In this document: positions 44,465 to 53,143 of the stretch, piece after piece | How positions within the stretch are numbered: the first letter of the stretch is position 1 | Layout: every line of letters begins with the position of its first letter | NCBI RefSeq assembly: GCF_002993325.1 | Contig: NZ_PVNO01000001.1 | Span: 110,685 to 174,684, forward strand | DNA length: 64,000 nucleotides | Direction of reading: 5' to 3' | Source of the DNA: Alteromonas gracilis | GTDB taxonomy: Bacteria > Pseudomonadota > Gammaproteobacteria > Enterobacterales > Alteromonadaceae | Translations under genes and position numbers: made by a program | Notes under the pieces: model-generated | The model's database searches: none | What the model was told of the DNA's origin: nothing | What the model saw: the letters and a program-made list of their open reading frames with translations, nothing else

Positions 44465-46048
44465 TTACTCGTTTACAAGGCCAAGCGCTTGATTGATCAA
44501 GTGGAAAACAACGTTTTGCTCTATTACGCCTTGCGCAAGCTGGCTTCCAGGTCCTTTGGCATGCAGTGCAATGTCTTCTCCAGAGTGTGTCTCTGAACTA
44601 AGTGGAATAAGTGCTTCTTGGTGATAGCCAGGCGTTGTTGTGTCGATATTAGTGATATCAACGCGGCCTGCTGCGTTTTCCAGTGCATACGTGGCATCAG
44701 AATCCGTTTCATCACCTAGGTTGCGGAAACCTAGACCATTGGTATAGCCAAGGGTGGTATAGGGTGTGCCGTCTGCCGCTGTTGCCGCATCATCAGAGCC
44801 CACGTTCACTACCTTGCCAAGAATTGGATTACCGCGCTTTGGATAGCCAGCAATGGTAAACACGTGACCATGGTCGGCAGTTACAAGAATAAGTGTCTCT
44901 GACGGGTCGGTATTTTCAACCGCAGCCATTACCGCTTCTTCAAATGCTAAGGTGTCGGTTAATGCGCCTGCTGCATTACCTGCGTGGTGAGCGTGGTCAA
45001 TACGACCTGATTCAACCATTAAGAAAAAGCCGTTCTCGTTGTTATCAAGAATATTGATTGCCGTTTCCGTCATCTCTGCAATTGATGGTTCGCCCGCAAT
45101 GTCGTTTCCGCGGTCTGCTTCGTATTGCATGTGCGACTCGTTGAAAAGACCAAATACACGTTCAACACTTTCAGTGTCTATCGCGTCGAAACCTGCTTGG
45201 TCATAAACGTATACACCATTTTCGTACATGGTCTGCCATTCAGCTGTAAGGTCGCGTTCGTCGGTTCTATCGCCTTCAACATCGCTCACTGCATCAGGGC
45301 TATTGAATGCGGCGTCTTTTGGCAAGAAATGACGGCGACCACCGCCCATAGCGACATCGATGCCGTCAACATCAACACCAGTGTAGCGTGCTTCTAAATA
45401 CGTTTCAAAATTGACGAGCTGGTCAGCAATGTCACTACAGCCAGCAGTTACAGCAGCTTCTGGCATATCGGAAATGTCTTCCCAGTTACGATCTGCTGAC
45501 TTTGCGTAGGTTGCCGCAGGGGTCGCATGGGTGATACGAGCAGTAGAAATAATACCTGTTGAAAGGCCTTTAATTTCGGCAAGTTCTAGCGCGGTAATAA
45601 CTTCGTTGCCAGCAACAGTTGAACAGTTACCGCGTTCGATGTCTTCATCAACACCAATTACACCCACGTCAGTTTTAAGTCCTGACATCATCGCTGTCAT
45701 AGTGCCTGCAGAATCCGGAGTTTGCGCATCTACGTTGTATGTTTTAACTAACGCTGTATGAGGAAAGCTTTCAAAACTTAAGTAACCTTCTTCACCAGGG
45801 TTGCCTGCTAACTGCCCCTTATGAATTCGTGCTGAGGTAAGGGTAGAAATACCCATTCCATCGCCAACGAATAAAATAACATTCTTCGCTTTAAACTGAT
45901 TGTTTGTTTGGAGCTTTGTAGATAGTTTGGCTTGAGCGTCAGTAAACCAAGCGCTGTTTGATTGATGCTCTGGTAACACTGCCGCGTGAAGACTAGCAGA
46001 AACCGCTAGAGCGACTGCGGTGCATGCCACTTTCCAGGTACGATTCAT
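44465..46048 (-). CDS. PhoA-family alkaline phosphatase
   Basis: A 527-residue exported alkaline phosphatase (signal peptide about 1-23) that hydrolyses phosphate monoesters in the periplasm or outside the cell. The motifs are NVILFVGDGMG, TPDSAGTMTAMMSG, ARITHATPAATYA, SGRIDHAHHAGNA, LVTADHGHVFTIAGYPKRG and SSETHSGED. It is a close paralogue of the next gene over the whole catalytic domain but lacks the collagen-like and DUF7151-like extension. Two PhoB-box-like sequences lie 120-170 bp upstream, so induction by phosphate limitation is likely. Confidence 0.93.
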   Translation of the reverse strand: MNRTWKVACTAVALAVSASLHAAVLPEHQSNSAWFTDAQAKLSTKLQTNNQFKAKNVILFVGDGMGISTLTSARIHKGQLAGNPGEEGYLSFESFPHTALVKTYNVDAQTPDSAGTMTAMMSGLKTDVGVIGVDEDIERGNCSTVAGNEVITALELAEIKGLSTGIISTARITHATPAATYAKSADRNWEDISDMPEAAVTAGCSDIADQLVNFETYLEARYTGVDVDGIDVAMGGGRRHFLPKDAAFNSPDAVSDVEGDRTDERDLTAEWQTMYENGVYVYDQAGFDAIDTESVERVFGLFNESHMQYEADRGNDIAGEPSIAEMTETAINILDNNENGFFLMVESGRIDHAHHAGNAAGALTDTLAFEEAVMAAVENTDPSETLILVTADHGHVFTIAGYPKRGNPILGKVVNVGSDDAATAADGTPYTTLGYTNGLGFRNLGDETDSDATYALENAAGRVDITNIDTTTPGYHQEALIPLSSETHSGEDIALHAKGPGSQLAQGVIEQNVVFHLINQALGLVNE

Positions 46049-46170
46049 GATTTTTTCCTAAACGTATTGTTTGTATTGGTTGTGGTGTTGTCTAGACATC
46101 TCATCACTACCCATCATTATTCCTTGCATGGGGAGTGAATCGTTAAATCACGGAGAGCGTATGGAGAAAA

Positions 46171-46190
46171 GGTGACAATTCTTTGACACT
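46171..46190 (-). promoter_or_regulatory. Candidate Pho box (PhoB site) oriented to the phosphatase operon
   Basis: On the minus strand, AGTGTCAAAGAATTGTCACC carries two TGTCA half-sites exactly 11 bp apart, the known spacing of PhoB direct repeats. It lies 123-142 bp upstream of the first phosphatase start, in the same orientation as the gene. Confidence 0.65.
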
Positions 46191-46202
46191 TATATTGCTG
46201 AA

Positions 46203-46229
46203 CTGTCATAAATGTCACAAAACTGTATT
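46203..46229 (+). promoter_or_regulatory. Second PhoB-box-like sequence
   Basis: CTGTCATAAATGTCACAAAA, followed by CTGTATT, contains one full CTGTCAT half-site and related TGTCAC and CTGT elements on the plus strand. The first spacing (9 bp) is irregular while the second (11 bp) is canonical, so it may be a weaker, accessory site. Confidence 0.45.
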
Positions 46230-46330
46230 ATCGAGGGAATTTTACGGTCGTCGTAAATTTGATAAAGCTCACGTTTTATAGTGAGTTAGCGGTAAGGAAT
46301 TGCACACATTAAAATTTTATTAATGGTAAT

Positions 46331-46350
46331 AAAAAAAGTGGTAAGACCAC
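46331..46350 (-). terminator. Terminator of lpxH
   Basis: GTGGT-CTT-ACCAC followed by seven T on the minus strand, 20 bp beyond the lpxH stop. Confidence 0.75.
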
Positions 46351-46369
46351 GAGTAAGTGTCAGATTTCC

Positions 46370-47095
46370 TTACTTAAAGTTGTGATGTTGTAACATAGCT
46401 TCGGAGGCGGTAACCTTCAACACACTGCCTTGGTCATACCAATCGCCAAGAACAATGCGCGTCGCTGATTTTCCATTCGCTTTGAGGCTATGAATGTTTG
46501 GTCTGTGCGTATGACCATGGATCATGCGCTGTACGCCCCACTTTTCCATCACCTTAACCACTTCTTCTGGCGTTACATCCATAATCTCAGGCTTTAGGTT
46601 CTGTTGCTTTTCTTTACTTTCGGCACGGCCGTTATCTGCTACACGCTGTCGATACCACAAGGGCAGGGCCAGCATTAACCTAGGCCACCACCAGCCACGT
46701 GATTTCCTGCGAAACTTTTGGTAGGCAACGTCACGAGTGCATAACTCGTCTCCGTGAGTAAGTAGCGTCGGTGTGCCATATAAATCGACAACTTCCTGTT
46801 CGTTTAGCAACGTCATGCCCGCTTTAGACAACCATTTATCTCGAATAGCAAAGTCGCGGTTGCCGTGTATAAAGTAAACAGGGCAGTGCTCGCTCACCGC
46901 TTTAAAAGCTGATGCTATAGCGGTGTTAAAGGGGGTTACGTTGTCGTCACCAATCCACACTTCAAACAAATCGCCAAGTACGTAAAGTGCATCGGCATTA
47001 ATCGCGTCTTGTTGTAAAAAGCGCATCAAACAGTCAGTAATATCCGGACGGTCTGCACTCAAATGTAAATCGGCAATGAAGTAGGTGAACGACAT
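46370..47095 (-). CDS. lpxH: UDP-2,3-diacylglucosamine diphosphatase
   Basis: LpxH cleaves UDP-2,3-diacylglucosamine to lipid X and UMP in lipid A synthesis at the inner membrane. The 241-residue length is typical. All calcineurin-like metal motifs are present: FIADLHLSADRPD, LGDLFEVWIGDD, FIHGNRDFAI, LTHGDELCT and MIHGHTHRPN. It follows ppiB after a terminator, in the conserved lpxH-ppiB-cysS neighbourhood. Confidence 0.96.
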   Translation of the reverse strand: MSFTYFIADLHLSADRPDITDCLMRFLQQDAINADALYVLGDLFEVWIGDDNVTPFNTAIASAFKAVSEHCPVYFIHGNRDFAIRDKWLSKAGMTLLNEQEVVDLYGTPTLLTHGDELCTRDVAYQKFRRKSRGWWWPRLMLALPLWYRQRVADNGRAESKEKQQNLKPEIMDVTPEEVVKVMEKWGVQRMIHGHTHRPNIHSLKANGKSATRIVLGDWYDQGSVLKVTASEAMLQHHNFK

Positions 47096-47115
47096 AGATC
47101 TTCTTAATATGGTTT

Positions 47116-47141
47116 AAAAAGCCGCGTTACATTAACGCGGC
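47116..47141 (-). terminator. Terminator of ppiB
   Basis: GCCGCGTTA-ATG-TAACGCGGC with a TTTTT tail on the minus strand, between ppiB and lpxH. It is strong, so lpxH probably depends at least partly on its own promoter. Confidence 0.85.
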
Positions 47142-47223
47142 TTGCACTTAACTGAAGGCCGTGAACATGTTTCGACAATTGCGCCGGCCAAGCCATTGTT
47201 CTGGCTGTTATAAAATCAGTTGT

Positions 47224-47715
47224 TTAAGCAATAACTGCTTTTTCAATGATAACTGGTTCTACAGGTACATCCTGGTGATAGCCGTGGTTGCCTGTCTTTA
47301 CCGCTTTGATCTTCTCTACTACGTCCATGCCTTCTACAACTTTACCAAAAGCACAGTAGCCCCAACCGTTAACAGATTTGCCAGAGTGGTTAAGGAAGTC
47401 GTTGTTGTTTACGTTAATAAAAAACTGTGCGGTAGCAGAGTGTGGATCTTGCGTACGCGCCATTGCGATAGTACCAACTTCATTGGCTACACCATTATCG
47501 GCTTCGTTTTCGATAGGATCTTTGGTGTCTTTCTGGTCCATATCTGGCGTAAAACCACCACCTTGGATCATGAAATTGTTAATTACACGGTGAAAAATAG
47601 TGTTATCGAAAAAGCCGTCTTCAACGTAAGAAAGGAAATTCGCTACGGTTTTAGGCGCTTTATCTTCAAAAAGATCAAGGGTGATGTCACCGAAATTTGT
47701 TTTTAACGTAACCAT
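47224..47715 (-). CDS. ppiB: Cytoplasmic peptidyl-prolyl cis-trans isomerase B (cyclophilin)
   Basis: The 163-residue cyclophilin lacks a signal peptide, like E. coli PpiB. Catalytic landmarks: [16 protein letters not shown] (Arg about 40), [17 protein letters not shown] and [16 protein letters not shown]. It catalyses proline isomerisation in folding. It is divergent from cysS, with about 165 bp between them. Confidence 0.96.
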   Translation of the reverse strand: MVTLKTNFGDITLDLFEDKAPKTVANFLSYVEDGFFDNTIFHRVINNFMIQGGGFTPDMDQKDTKDPIENEADNGVANEVGTIAMARTQDPHSATAQFFINVNNNDFLNHSGKSVNGWGYCAFGKVVEGMDVVEKIKAVKTGNHGYHQDVPVEPVIIEKAVIA

Positions 47716-47880
47716 TGTGGGTTGTCCTGTGTGTTAGCATATAAAATGAGTGCGCGGATTTTAGCGCAAAACAGGGCAGTAGCGCAAAATAGTGCACCAA
47801 CGCAAAAGCCTTGTACCATTTAAATGATGACGGTGCTAAACTTTGCGGCCCAAAAATTATGACAAATAGGAAATATAGAC

Positions 47881-49263
47881 ATGCTACATCTTTACAATAC
47901 CCGAACCCGTGAAAAAGCGAAGTTTGTTCCGCTTCAAGAAGGGAAAGTGGGTTTGTATGTGTGTGGTATTACCGTTTATGACCTCAGTCATATGGGTCAC
48001 GCCCGTACCTACCTAAGTTTCGATATCTTAGTACGCTACATGCGCCACCTTGGTTTAGATGTGAAGTATGTACGTAACATTACAGATATTGACGATAAAA
48101 TTATTGCTCGCGCCAATGAAAATGGTGAAAGCTTTCAGGCGCTAACTGCACGCACTATCGCCATGATGCATGAAGACTTTGCGGCAATTAATTTACTTGA
48201 GCCAGATGTGGAGCCGACAGTAAGCGGCCACATGGACGAGATCATCGAAATTATTCAGCGCCTGATGGACAAAGGCTATGCTTATCAAGCGGCAAGCGGC
48301 GATGTGCTATTTGACGTAAGCAAGTATGAAGATTACGGCAAGTTGAGCAAGCAAGACCTAGATCAACTTAAAGCAGGTGCCCGTGTTGAAGTAGCGGCAG
48401 GAAAAGACGACCCGCTAGATTTTGTATTGTGGAAAACCACTAAGCCAGGTGAGCCAGCATGGCAATCGCCATGGGGCGACGGTCGCCCAGGTTGGCACAT
48501 TGAGTGTTCAGCCATGAACCACAAGCACCTCGGCGCGCACTTTGATATTCATGGCGGTGGTTCAGATTTAACTTTCCCACACCATGAAAATGAGGTGGCT
48601 CAGTCGTGCTGCGCATATGACACGCCTTATGTAAACGTGTGGATGCACGCGGGGATGGTACAGGTTAATGATGAAAAGATGTCTAAGTCATTAGGCAACT
48701 TCTTCACCTTGCGCGATGTGCTTAAAGAGCACGATTCAGAAACCTTGCGTTTCTTCTTAATGTCGGCGCATTATCGCAGTCAGTTAAGTTACTCACAAGA
48801 CAACATCACCCAAGCAAAAGCGGCCCTGGAGCGTTTGTATACAGCGCTTCGTGGTGTTGAAGTAGACGAAAGCACTGACCTTAGCTACGGCGGTTACTTA
48901 GCGCGTTTTGAAGCGGCTATGAACGACGATTTAAACGTGCCTGAAGCCTTTTCAGTGTTGTTTGATGTGGCCCGTGAGCTAAACCGCCAAAAGGGCAACG
49001 CCGAAGAAGCGGGTAAACTGGCAGCGGTTCTAAAAGGCTTAGGCGCAATTTTGGGCATGCTTCAAAGCGACCCAGACACCTATCTTAAAGGTGGTGAGGG
49101 CAATGATGACGAAGCGGCTGAAATTGAAGCGTTAATTAAACAACGTAACGACGCCCGTGCTTCGAAAGACTGGGCAGCCGCAGATGCAGCACGCGATGCA
49201 TTAAACGCTAAAGGCGTAGTGCTAGAAGATGGCCCAAGCGGTACAACGTGGCGTAAAGCCTAA
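47881..49263 (+). CDS. cysS: Cysteinyl-tRNA synthetase
   Basis: A 460-residue class I synthetase with the zinc-site Cys in [18 protein letters not shown], which also carries the HIGH-type HMGH. It further shows [17 protein letters not shown], the second zinc-site segment [19 protein letters not shown], and KMSKSLGNF (KMSKS). An AGGA ribosome site precedes the ATG. It is monocistronic with its own terminator. Confidence 0.97.
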   Translation: MLHLYNTRTREKAKFVPLQEGKVGLYVCGITVYDLSHMGHARTYLSFDILVRYMRHLGLDVKYVRNITDIDDKIIARANENGESFQALTARTIAMMHEDFAAINLLEPDVEPTVSGHMDEIIEIIQRLMDKGYAYQAASGDVLFDVSKYEDYGKLSKQDLDQLKAGARVEVAAGKDDPLDFVLWKTTKPGEPAWQSPWGDGRPGWHIECSAMNHKHLGAHFDIHGGGSDLTFPHHENEVAQSCCAYDTPYVNVWMHAGMVQVNDEKMSKSLGNFFTLRDVLKEHDSETLRFFLMSAHYRSQLSYSQDNITQAKAALERLYTALRGVEVDESTDLSYGGYLARFEAAMNDDLNVPEAFSVLFDVARELNRQKGNAEEAGKLAAVLKGLGAILGMLQSDPDTYLKGGEGNDDEAAEIEALIKQRNDARASKDWAAADAARDALNAKGVVLEDGPSGTTWRKA

Positions 49264-49290
49264 TTAGCAGCCGTGCTATTTGACAGTAGG

Positions 49291-49316
49291 AAAGCCCGCA
49301 ATATGCGGGTTTTCTT
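49291..49316 (+). terminator. Terminator of cysS
   Basis: CCCGCA-ATA-TGCGGG followed by TTTTC, 28 bp after the stop. Confidence 0.85.
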
Positions 49317-49368
49317 GTTTGTTAAGGGGAAAGGCAATGGCTTATATAATTAGCTTACCGTAGTAGGC

Positions 49369-51366
49369 TTAAATATCAGAAAGTAAAATTGTATCTCCAG
49401 AACTTAGGTTTAGCGCTTGTGCTGTTTGTTGAGAGATAACGGCAATTTCGCCTTGCTCACTCACTTTGGCCATCATGGCATAAAACGGTTGGTTAAGAGT
49501 TGCTACAAGCATTAACCTGCCTTCTGTAACATTTTGAACGATTTCTACATTCATTTGTTTCGTCGTTTGAACAGTTTTAAGCGTTGCTACTTCGGCTTCC
49601 ATACTTGGCGCACCGTCAAAAATGTCGATGTAGTTAGTAAACTTAAACCCTTCTTTTTCCAGTAATGCCATGGCAGGTCGACCATCATTGTGAGGCTTTC
49701 CAATGGCGTGTTGAGCATCGTCAGGTAGCATGTTCACGTACAAGGGGAGCTTAGGCATCAAATCGGCAATGAATTGATTACCGTTAACGGCGCCGTATAA
49801 ATCTGCTTCGGCATAAGTCATAGGAAAGAAATGGCTACCTAAAGCGTTCCAAAAAGGGGAACGACCTTCTTCGTCAACGTACCCTCGCAAATCGGCCATT
49901 ACGTTTTTAGGAAAAACATTTTGATGCAAGCCCATGAATAAATACCGTACTTTAGTCAGTAGCTTGCCGTTAAAGTCTTTTCGGTATTGGGGTAGAAGGA
50001 AAAGCGAAGCCACCTCTGCATAGCCTTCAAAATGATGACTAAGATGCAGCACATCGTGGGTGTATTGTACACCAAGCGCGTTGTTGCGCTGTGTTACTTT
50101 TTCTCGTTTATAACTATAAAAACTATCATCTTTTCCCAACTCACCAAAAATGGCAGATGTACCAACAAGCTCACCAGAATGAATATCCTCCAAAACGAAT
50201 AACAAATAATCAGGTCGTTCTTTTTTATACAGTTTTTGCTCTTCGTTTATTGAGCGTTTTAGCTTGGTGTTAAGTGTTAATCTGTCGGGTGGGAATGTGG
50301 TCATGCCCGGTGAAGCAGCTTGTGCTAGTGCAAGTAAGCCCTCCAAATCACCTTCTTTTACCAACCTAATACGTGTCTGTGGACTTGGTCTACTTGTCTC
50401 GTTTACTTTGCTATCAACTACCTTGCGTTGAAGGTGTATACCAGCCACCATACAGCGTACGGAACCACCGCCCATTTCAATAGTGGGAACAGTGATAGGA
50501 AGCAAAGTAAGATCGTTGGGGAGCAAAGCTAGCTGCGTTTCATCTAATGAATTAAAAGCGGTTTGTGATATGAGTAATAAACGTTTTCCGCGGTTATTCA
50601 ATAGCTCAAGGCAGTTTCCAGCAAATGCATTTACTTGCGCTTCGTTAATTTCTATTACAGTTTTACCGGATTCCTTAAGTGTTGATAGCACCAAAGGCCT
50701 GTCGCAGTCTTTAATCATGCTAGTCGCAACAATGGCGAAGTCGCTACCCACACTCATCATCACATTAGTGTGATAAACGGCTGTACCGTTGGCGTCAAAG
50801 GCGCTAAAAAATACAGGTGTTAAACCAAGTAATTTGCACGCCGCTGTTACAGCTTTTTTGTTGGCTCGTTGAGAAAGGCAAACATAGGCTAACTTGCTTT
50901 CATGGTCGATTACCATGGCCCCTGTTCCTTCCACAATCAGGTTGTCTTTTTCTAGATATGACAAATCCGTTGTTTGCGCTACGTCATAGTGTTTTTGCAG
51001 ATAGCTGACTATGTCATCTCGTCTTTCATTTCTGCGGTTTTCGCAGTACATAGGGTAGGTGACAAGCAAACCGTTGGTATGTGTACTTAACCAGTTGTTT
51101 GGAAATACGGCATCGGGAGTATCTTCATTTTCGGTGTTAAAGACCTCTACGGTAACTCCGTTTTTTTGCAAAGTGCGAACCATTTCGTCAAATTCATTAC
51201 TAGCACTTTCAGACATCTCTTTCATCGCAACTTGGCTCATTGCGAAGGACTTCTGAAAGCTATTGTCTTTGGCTGTTTGTTCGTTAGGTCGAAAGCGACT
51301 GGGGCGCACCATTAAAACTGTATTTGGTGTAGTTAGGCTTGTGTTTGAGATGTGACTGGCTTGCAT
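49369..51366 (-). CDS. Fused CtlX-type pentein hydrolase and arginine N-succinyltransferase (AstA)
   Basis: Two enzymes in one 665-residue chain. Residues about 15-312 form a CtlX/amidinotransferase-type pentein domain: VLMVRPSRFRPNEQ, DAVFPNNW (85-92), VEGTGAMV, the catalytic His in YHTNVMM (His199) and the Cys in GGGSVRCM (Cys305). A roughly 20-residue linker leads to an AstA domain (about 332-665): IRLVKEGDLEGLLALAQAA, ASLFLLPQYRKDFNGKLLTK, MADLRGYVDEEGRSPFWNAL, FTNYIDIFDGAPSMEAEV. AstA succinylates arginine in the first step of the arginine succinyltransferase pathway. The second enzyme, AstB, is itself a pentein, so the fusion may link the first two steps or hydrolyse a related guanidino or ureido compound. 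No other ast gene is nearby. It is divergent from an Lrp-type regulator. Confidence 0.9.
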   Translation of the reverse strand: MQASHISNTSLTTPNTVLMVRPSRFRPNEQTAKDNSFQKSFAMSQVAMKEMSESASNEFDEMVRTLQKNGVTVEVFNTENEDTPDAVFPNNWLSTHTNGLLVTYPMYCENRRNERRDDIVSYLQKHYDVAQTTDLSYLEKDNLIVEGTGAMVIDHESKLAYVCLSQRANKKAVTAACKLLGLTPVFFSAFDANGTAVYHTNVMMSVGSDFAIVATSMIKDCDRPLVLSTLKESGKTVIEINEAQVNAFAGNCLELLNNRGKRLLLISQTAFNSLDETQLALLPNDLTLLPITVPTIEMGGGSVRCMVAGIHLQRKVVDSKVNETSRPSPQTRIRLVKEGDLEGLLALAQAASPGMTTFPPDRLTLNTKLKRSINEEQKLYKKERPDYLLFVLEDIHSGELVGTSAIFGELGKDDSFYSYKREKVTQRNNALGVQYTHDVLHLSHHFEGYAEVASLFLLPQYRKDFNGKLLTKVRYLFMGLHQNVFPKNVMADLRGYVDEEGRSPFWNALGSHFFPMTYAEADLYGAVNGNQFIADLMPKLPLYVNMLPDDAQHAIGKPHNDGRPAMALLEKEGFKFTNYIDIFDGAPSMEAEVATLKTVQTTKQMNVEIVQNVTEGRLMLVATLNQPFYAMMAKVSEQGEIAVISQQTAQALNLSSGDTILLSDI

Positions 51367-51574
51367 ATAACGTCCTACAGACCTTAGCTAAGTTATTTCC
51401 ACTGAAAAGAGCGTGTATTTTATTCTCTGGCTAATTCACTTAACCATGCTCAAGGTGTTGCAAGTTGTAATTTATTTAAAGCATAATGCTCAACTTATTT
51501 GTCATAATGCATGTTTGCAAACAAGGCGGCGAGAATTGATTAATGACTTGGCGGTTTGAATGTCTGTAGAGTAA
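51367..51574. other. Divergent promoter region, fusion enzyme and Lrp-type regulator
   Basis: About 208 bp, AT-rich. It should carry promoters for both genes and binding sites of the Lrp-family protein; no distinct operator was recognised. Confidence 0.4.
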
Positions 51575-52015
51575 ATGGGTATGTATGTTGATTTAGATGC
51601 AAAAGATCGCGAGCTTCTCGACATATTGAAGCGTGATGCGCGAACGCCTGTTACCGTGCTTGCTGAAGTCCTCTCATTATCGCGAAATACAGTACAAAAA
51701 CGTATCGACCGGTTAGTAAACTCAGGCGTGATCGACGGCTTCACTATTCGCGTTAATGAGCAACTGCAACCAGACAAAATTAAAGCATTAATGTCAGTTG
51801 AGCTTGAGGGACTCAGTACAACGCAGCTAATCATTAAACTAAGGCAAGTAAACGGTGTTGAAAGGTTTCATACTACAAACGGCAACTGGGATTTACTTAT
51901 TGTTATAACCGCCGAGAGTCTCGCGCACTTAGATAGCATTTTAAAAGAAGTACGCGGCATTAAAGGTGTGCTAAATAGTGAGACGAGTATCATTCTGTCA
52001 ACTACTGAAAAATAG
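51575..52015 (+). CDS. Lrp/AsnC-family transcriptional regulator
   Basis: The 146-residue protein has the N-terminal helix-turn-helix (about 5-60; LDAKDRELLDILKRDARTPV, LAEVLSLSRNTVQKRIDRLV) and the C-terminal RAM/AsnC ligand-binding domain (about 65-140; INGFTIR-type strand, GNWDLLIVITAESLAHLD). Lrp-family proteins sense amino acids and often control an adjacent divergent catabolic gene, here the pentein-AstA fusion. The start is at the ATG 51575 or the ATG two codons later. Confidence 0.92.
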   Translation: MGMYVDLDAKDRELLDILKRDARTPVTVLAEVLSLSRNTVQKRIDRLVNSGVIDGFTIRVNEQLQPDKIKALMSVELEGLSTTQLIIKLRQVNGVERFHTTNGNWDLLIVITAESLAHLDSILKEVRGIKGVLNSETSIILSTTEK

Positions 52016-52078
52016 TACGTACGCCTTATCAGTCTTAACAGCTATTGTCGCCATTTATCCATCGATTCACATCATCAC

Positions 52079-53110
52079 TTAAATTTCGGGCTTGCCAGTG
52101 GGTATTGCCGATTCTTTTTCCGTTAAATGTGACTTCCACCGCTGCTGTGCAACGTGTGCCTTCACTAATTCTAAGCATTCATTTACAACGTTAAGTACTT
52201 CTTTATCAAGTGCATCGGCGGTAGGGGTATAGTCGTGCATACCTACTGAAATGAAATGGTCGATGCGCTCTGCGTCTAGGTCGCTTAACAGGTTTACCAG
52301 CGATGTGGTAACAATATCCGTTACCGATTCCTCCAAGGTATTTTCGATAGCTCTACCAATAACTGGCAGGTAGTGGAGAGAGGAAACTTGTGCATTACTT
52401 CTTACTGCTTTACCCACGCTTTTTCTCACGTGCTCTCGAATTACCTCGCCGTGTTCTTCGCTTTGAATAGACTGGCCTAAATGGTTGATTACACCTGCCA
52501 TCCACTGAGTAATTACCGGGCGACGGGGAGCAAGCACCTGTGCGTTGATATCGTCTAATAATGGCGAACCTGCCGAAATATCTTTCTGTGCATCGCTTAA
52601 TACTTTAACCACAATTCTGTCGCTCAGTTCCTCAACAAATACATCGTAGTAGAACGCAAAAAAGCGGAAGACCGCGGTTTGATTTAAGTCGATAATTTCG
52701 AACTTGTGCAAGCGATGTAGTATTGAGAATATGCGCAAGAAACGAAACAGGCGAGTGGGGCCGGTTGGTATCAAGCCGACAATGTCGTACCAGTGTAAAA
52801 AAGGGAAGAAATACCAGCGTAAGTGTTCTTTTCGAACAATAGCAACAATCCAGCGAAAGCAGAATTCGGTGAAAAATATGGCGATGAAAACTAGGTCGAC
52901 CAGTAAAAAATTGTTGTGTATAGGGTCGTAAGTGCTCAGAAATGCAGGGAAATAAGTACCTAAGAGGCCATAAACGAAGTCTGTGGCATACAGCGCATCA
53001 AAAATGAGCCATGCCAGGTTTATGAAAAGTATACCCAGCATGACTAAGTCTAAAATTAACCAAGGCGTTTCGTGACTGTTTCGCAAATTTTCTCGGTTAA
53101 TTCTTAGCAT
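52079..53110 (-). CDS. Voltage-sensor-like membrane protein without a pore
   Basis: A 343-residue protein with four N-terminal helices (about 16-40, 68-92, 100-114 and 117-137), arranged like the S1-S4 voltage-sensor domain of ion channels. The fourth carries arginines at positions 120, 123 and 126 (RLFRFLRIF), then 133. No S5-S6 or selectivity filter follows. Instead a soluble helical region of about 200 residues completes the protein. Similar proteins are sometimes annotated as ion transporters, which the sequence does not prove. It converges with the Lrp gene and follows mltD by 33 bp, so it may be co-transcribed with mltD. Confidence 0.75.
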   Translation of the reverse strand: MLRINRENLRNSHETPWLILDLVMLGILFINLAWLIFDALYATDFVYGLLGTYFPAFLSTYDPIHNNFLLVDLVFIAIFFTEFCFRWIVAIVRKEHLRWYFFPFLHWYDIVGLIPTGPTRLFRFLRIFSILHRLHKFEIIDLNQTAVFRFFAFYYDVFVEELSDRIVVKVLSDAQKDISAGSPLLDDINAQVLAPRRPVITQWMAGVINHLGQSIQSEEHGEVIREHVRKSVGKAVRSNAQVSSLHYLPVIGRAIENTLEESVTDIVTTSLVNLLSDLDAERIDHFISVGMHDYTPTADALDKEVLNVVNECLELVKAHVAQQRWKSHLTEKESAIPTGKPEI

Positions 53111-53143
53111 TTCCGTATCCTGTATAGTCTTTCTAAACTGTCA

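Larger units (their letters stand above)
46049..46369. other. Alkaline phosphatase promoter region
   Basis: A 321-bp AT-rich gap between the start of the phosphatase operon and the end of lpxH. It contains the two PhoB-box-like sequences and the lpxH terminator. No gene is supported. Confidence 0.6.

Noticed and set aside
42528..46048. The two alkaline phosphatase genes as an assembly duplication
   Set aside because: They differ throughout in nucleotide sequence and at the N terminus, so this is a true tandem paralogue pair.
47161..47706. Plus-strand open frame opposite ppiB
   Set aside because: Its residues match no family and ppiB on the other strand has a complete cyclophilin signature.
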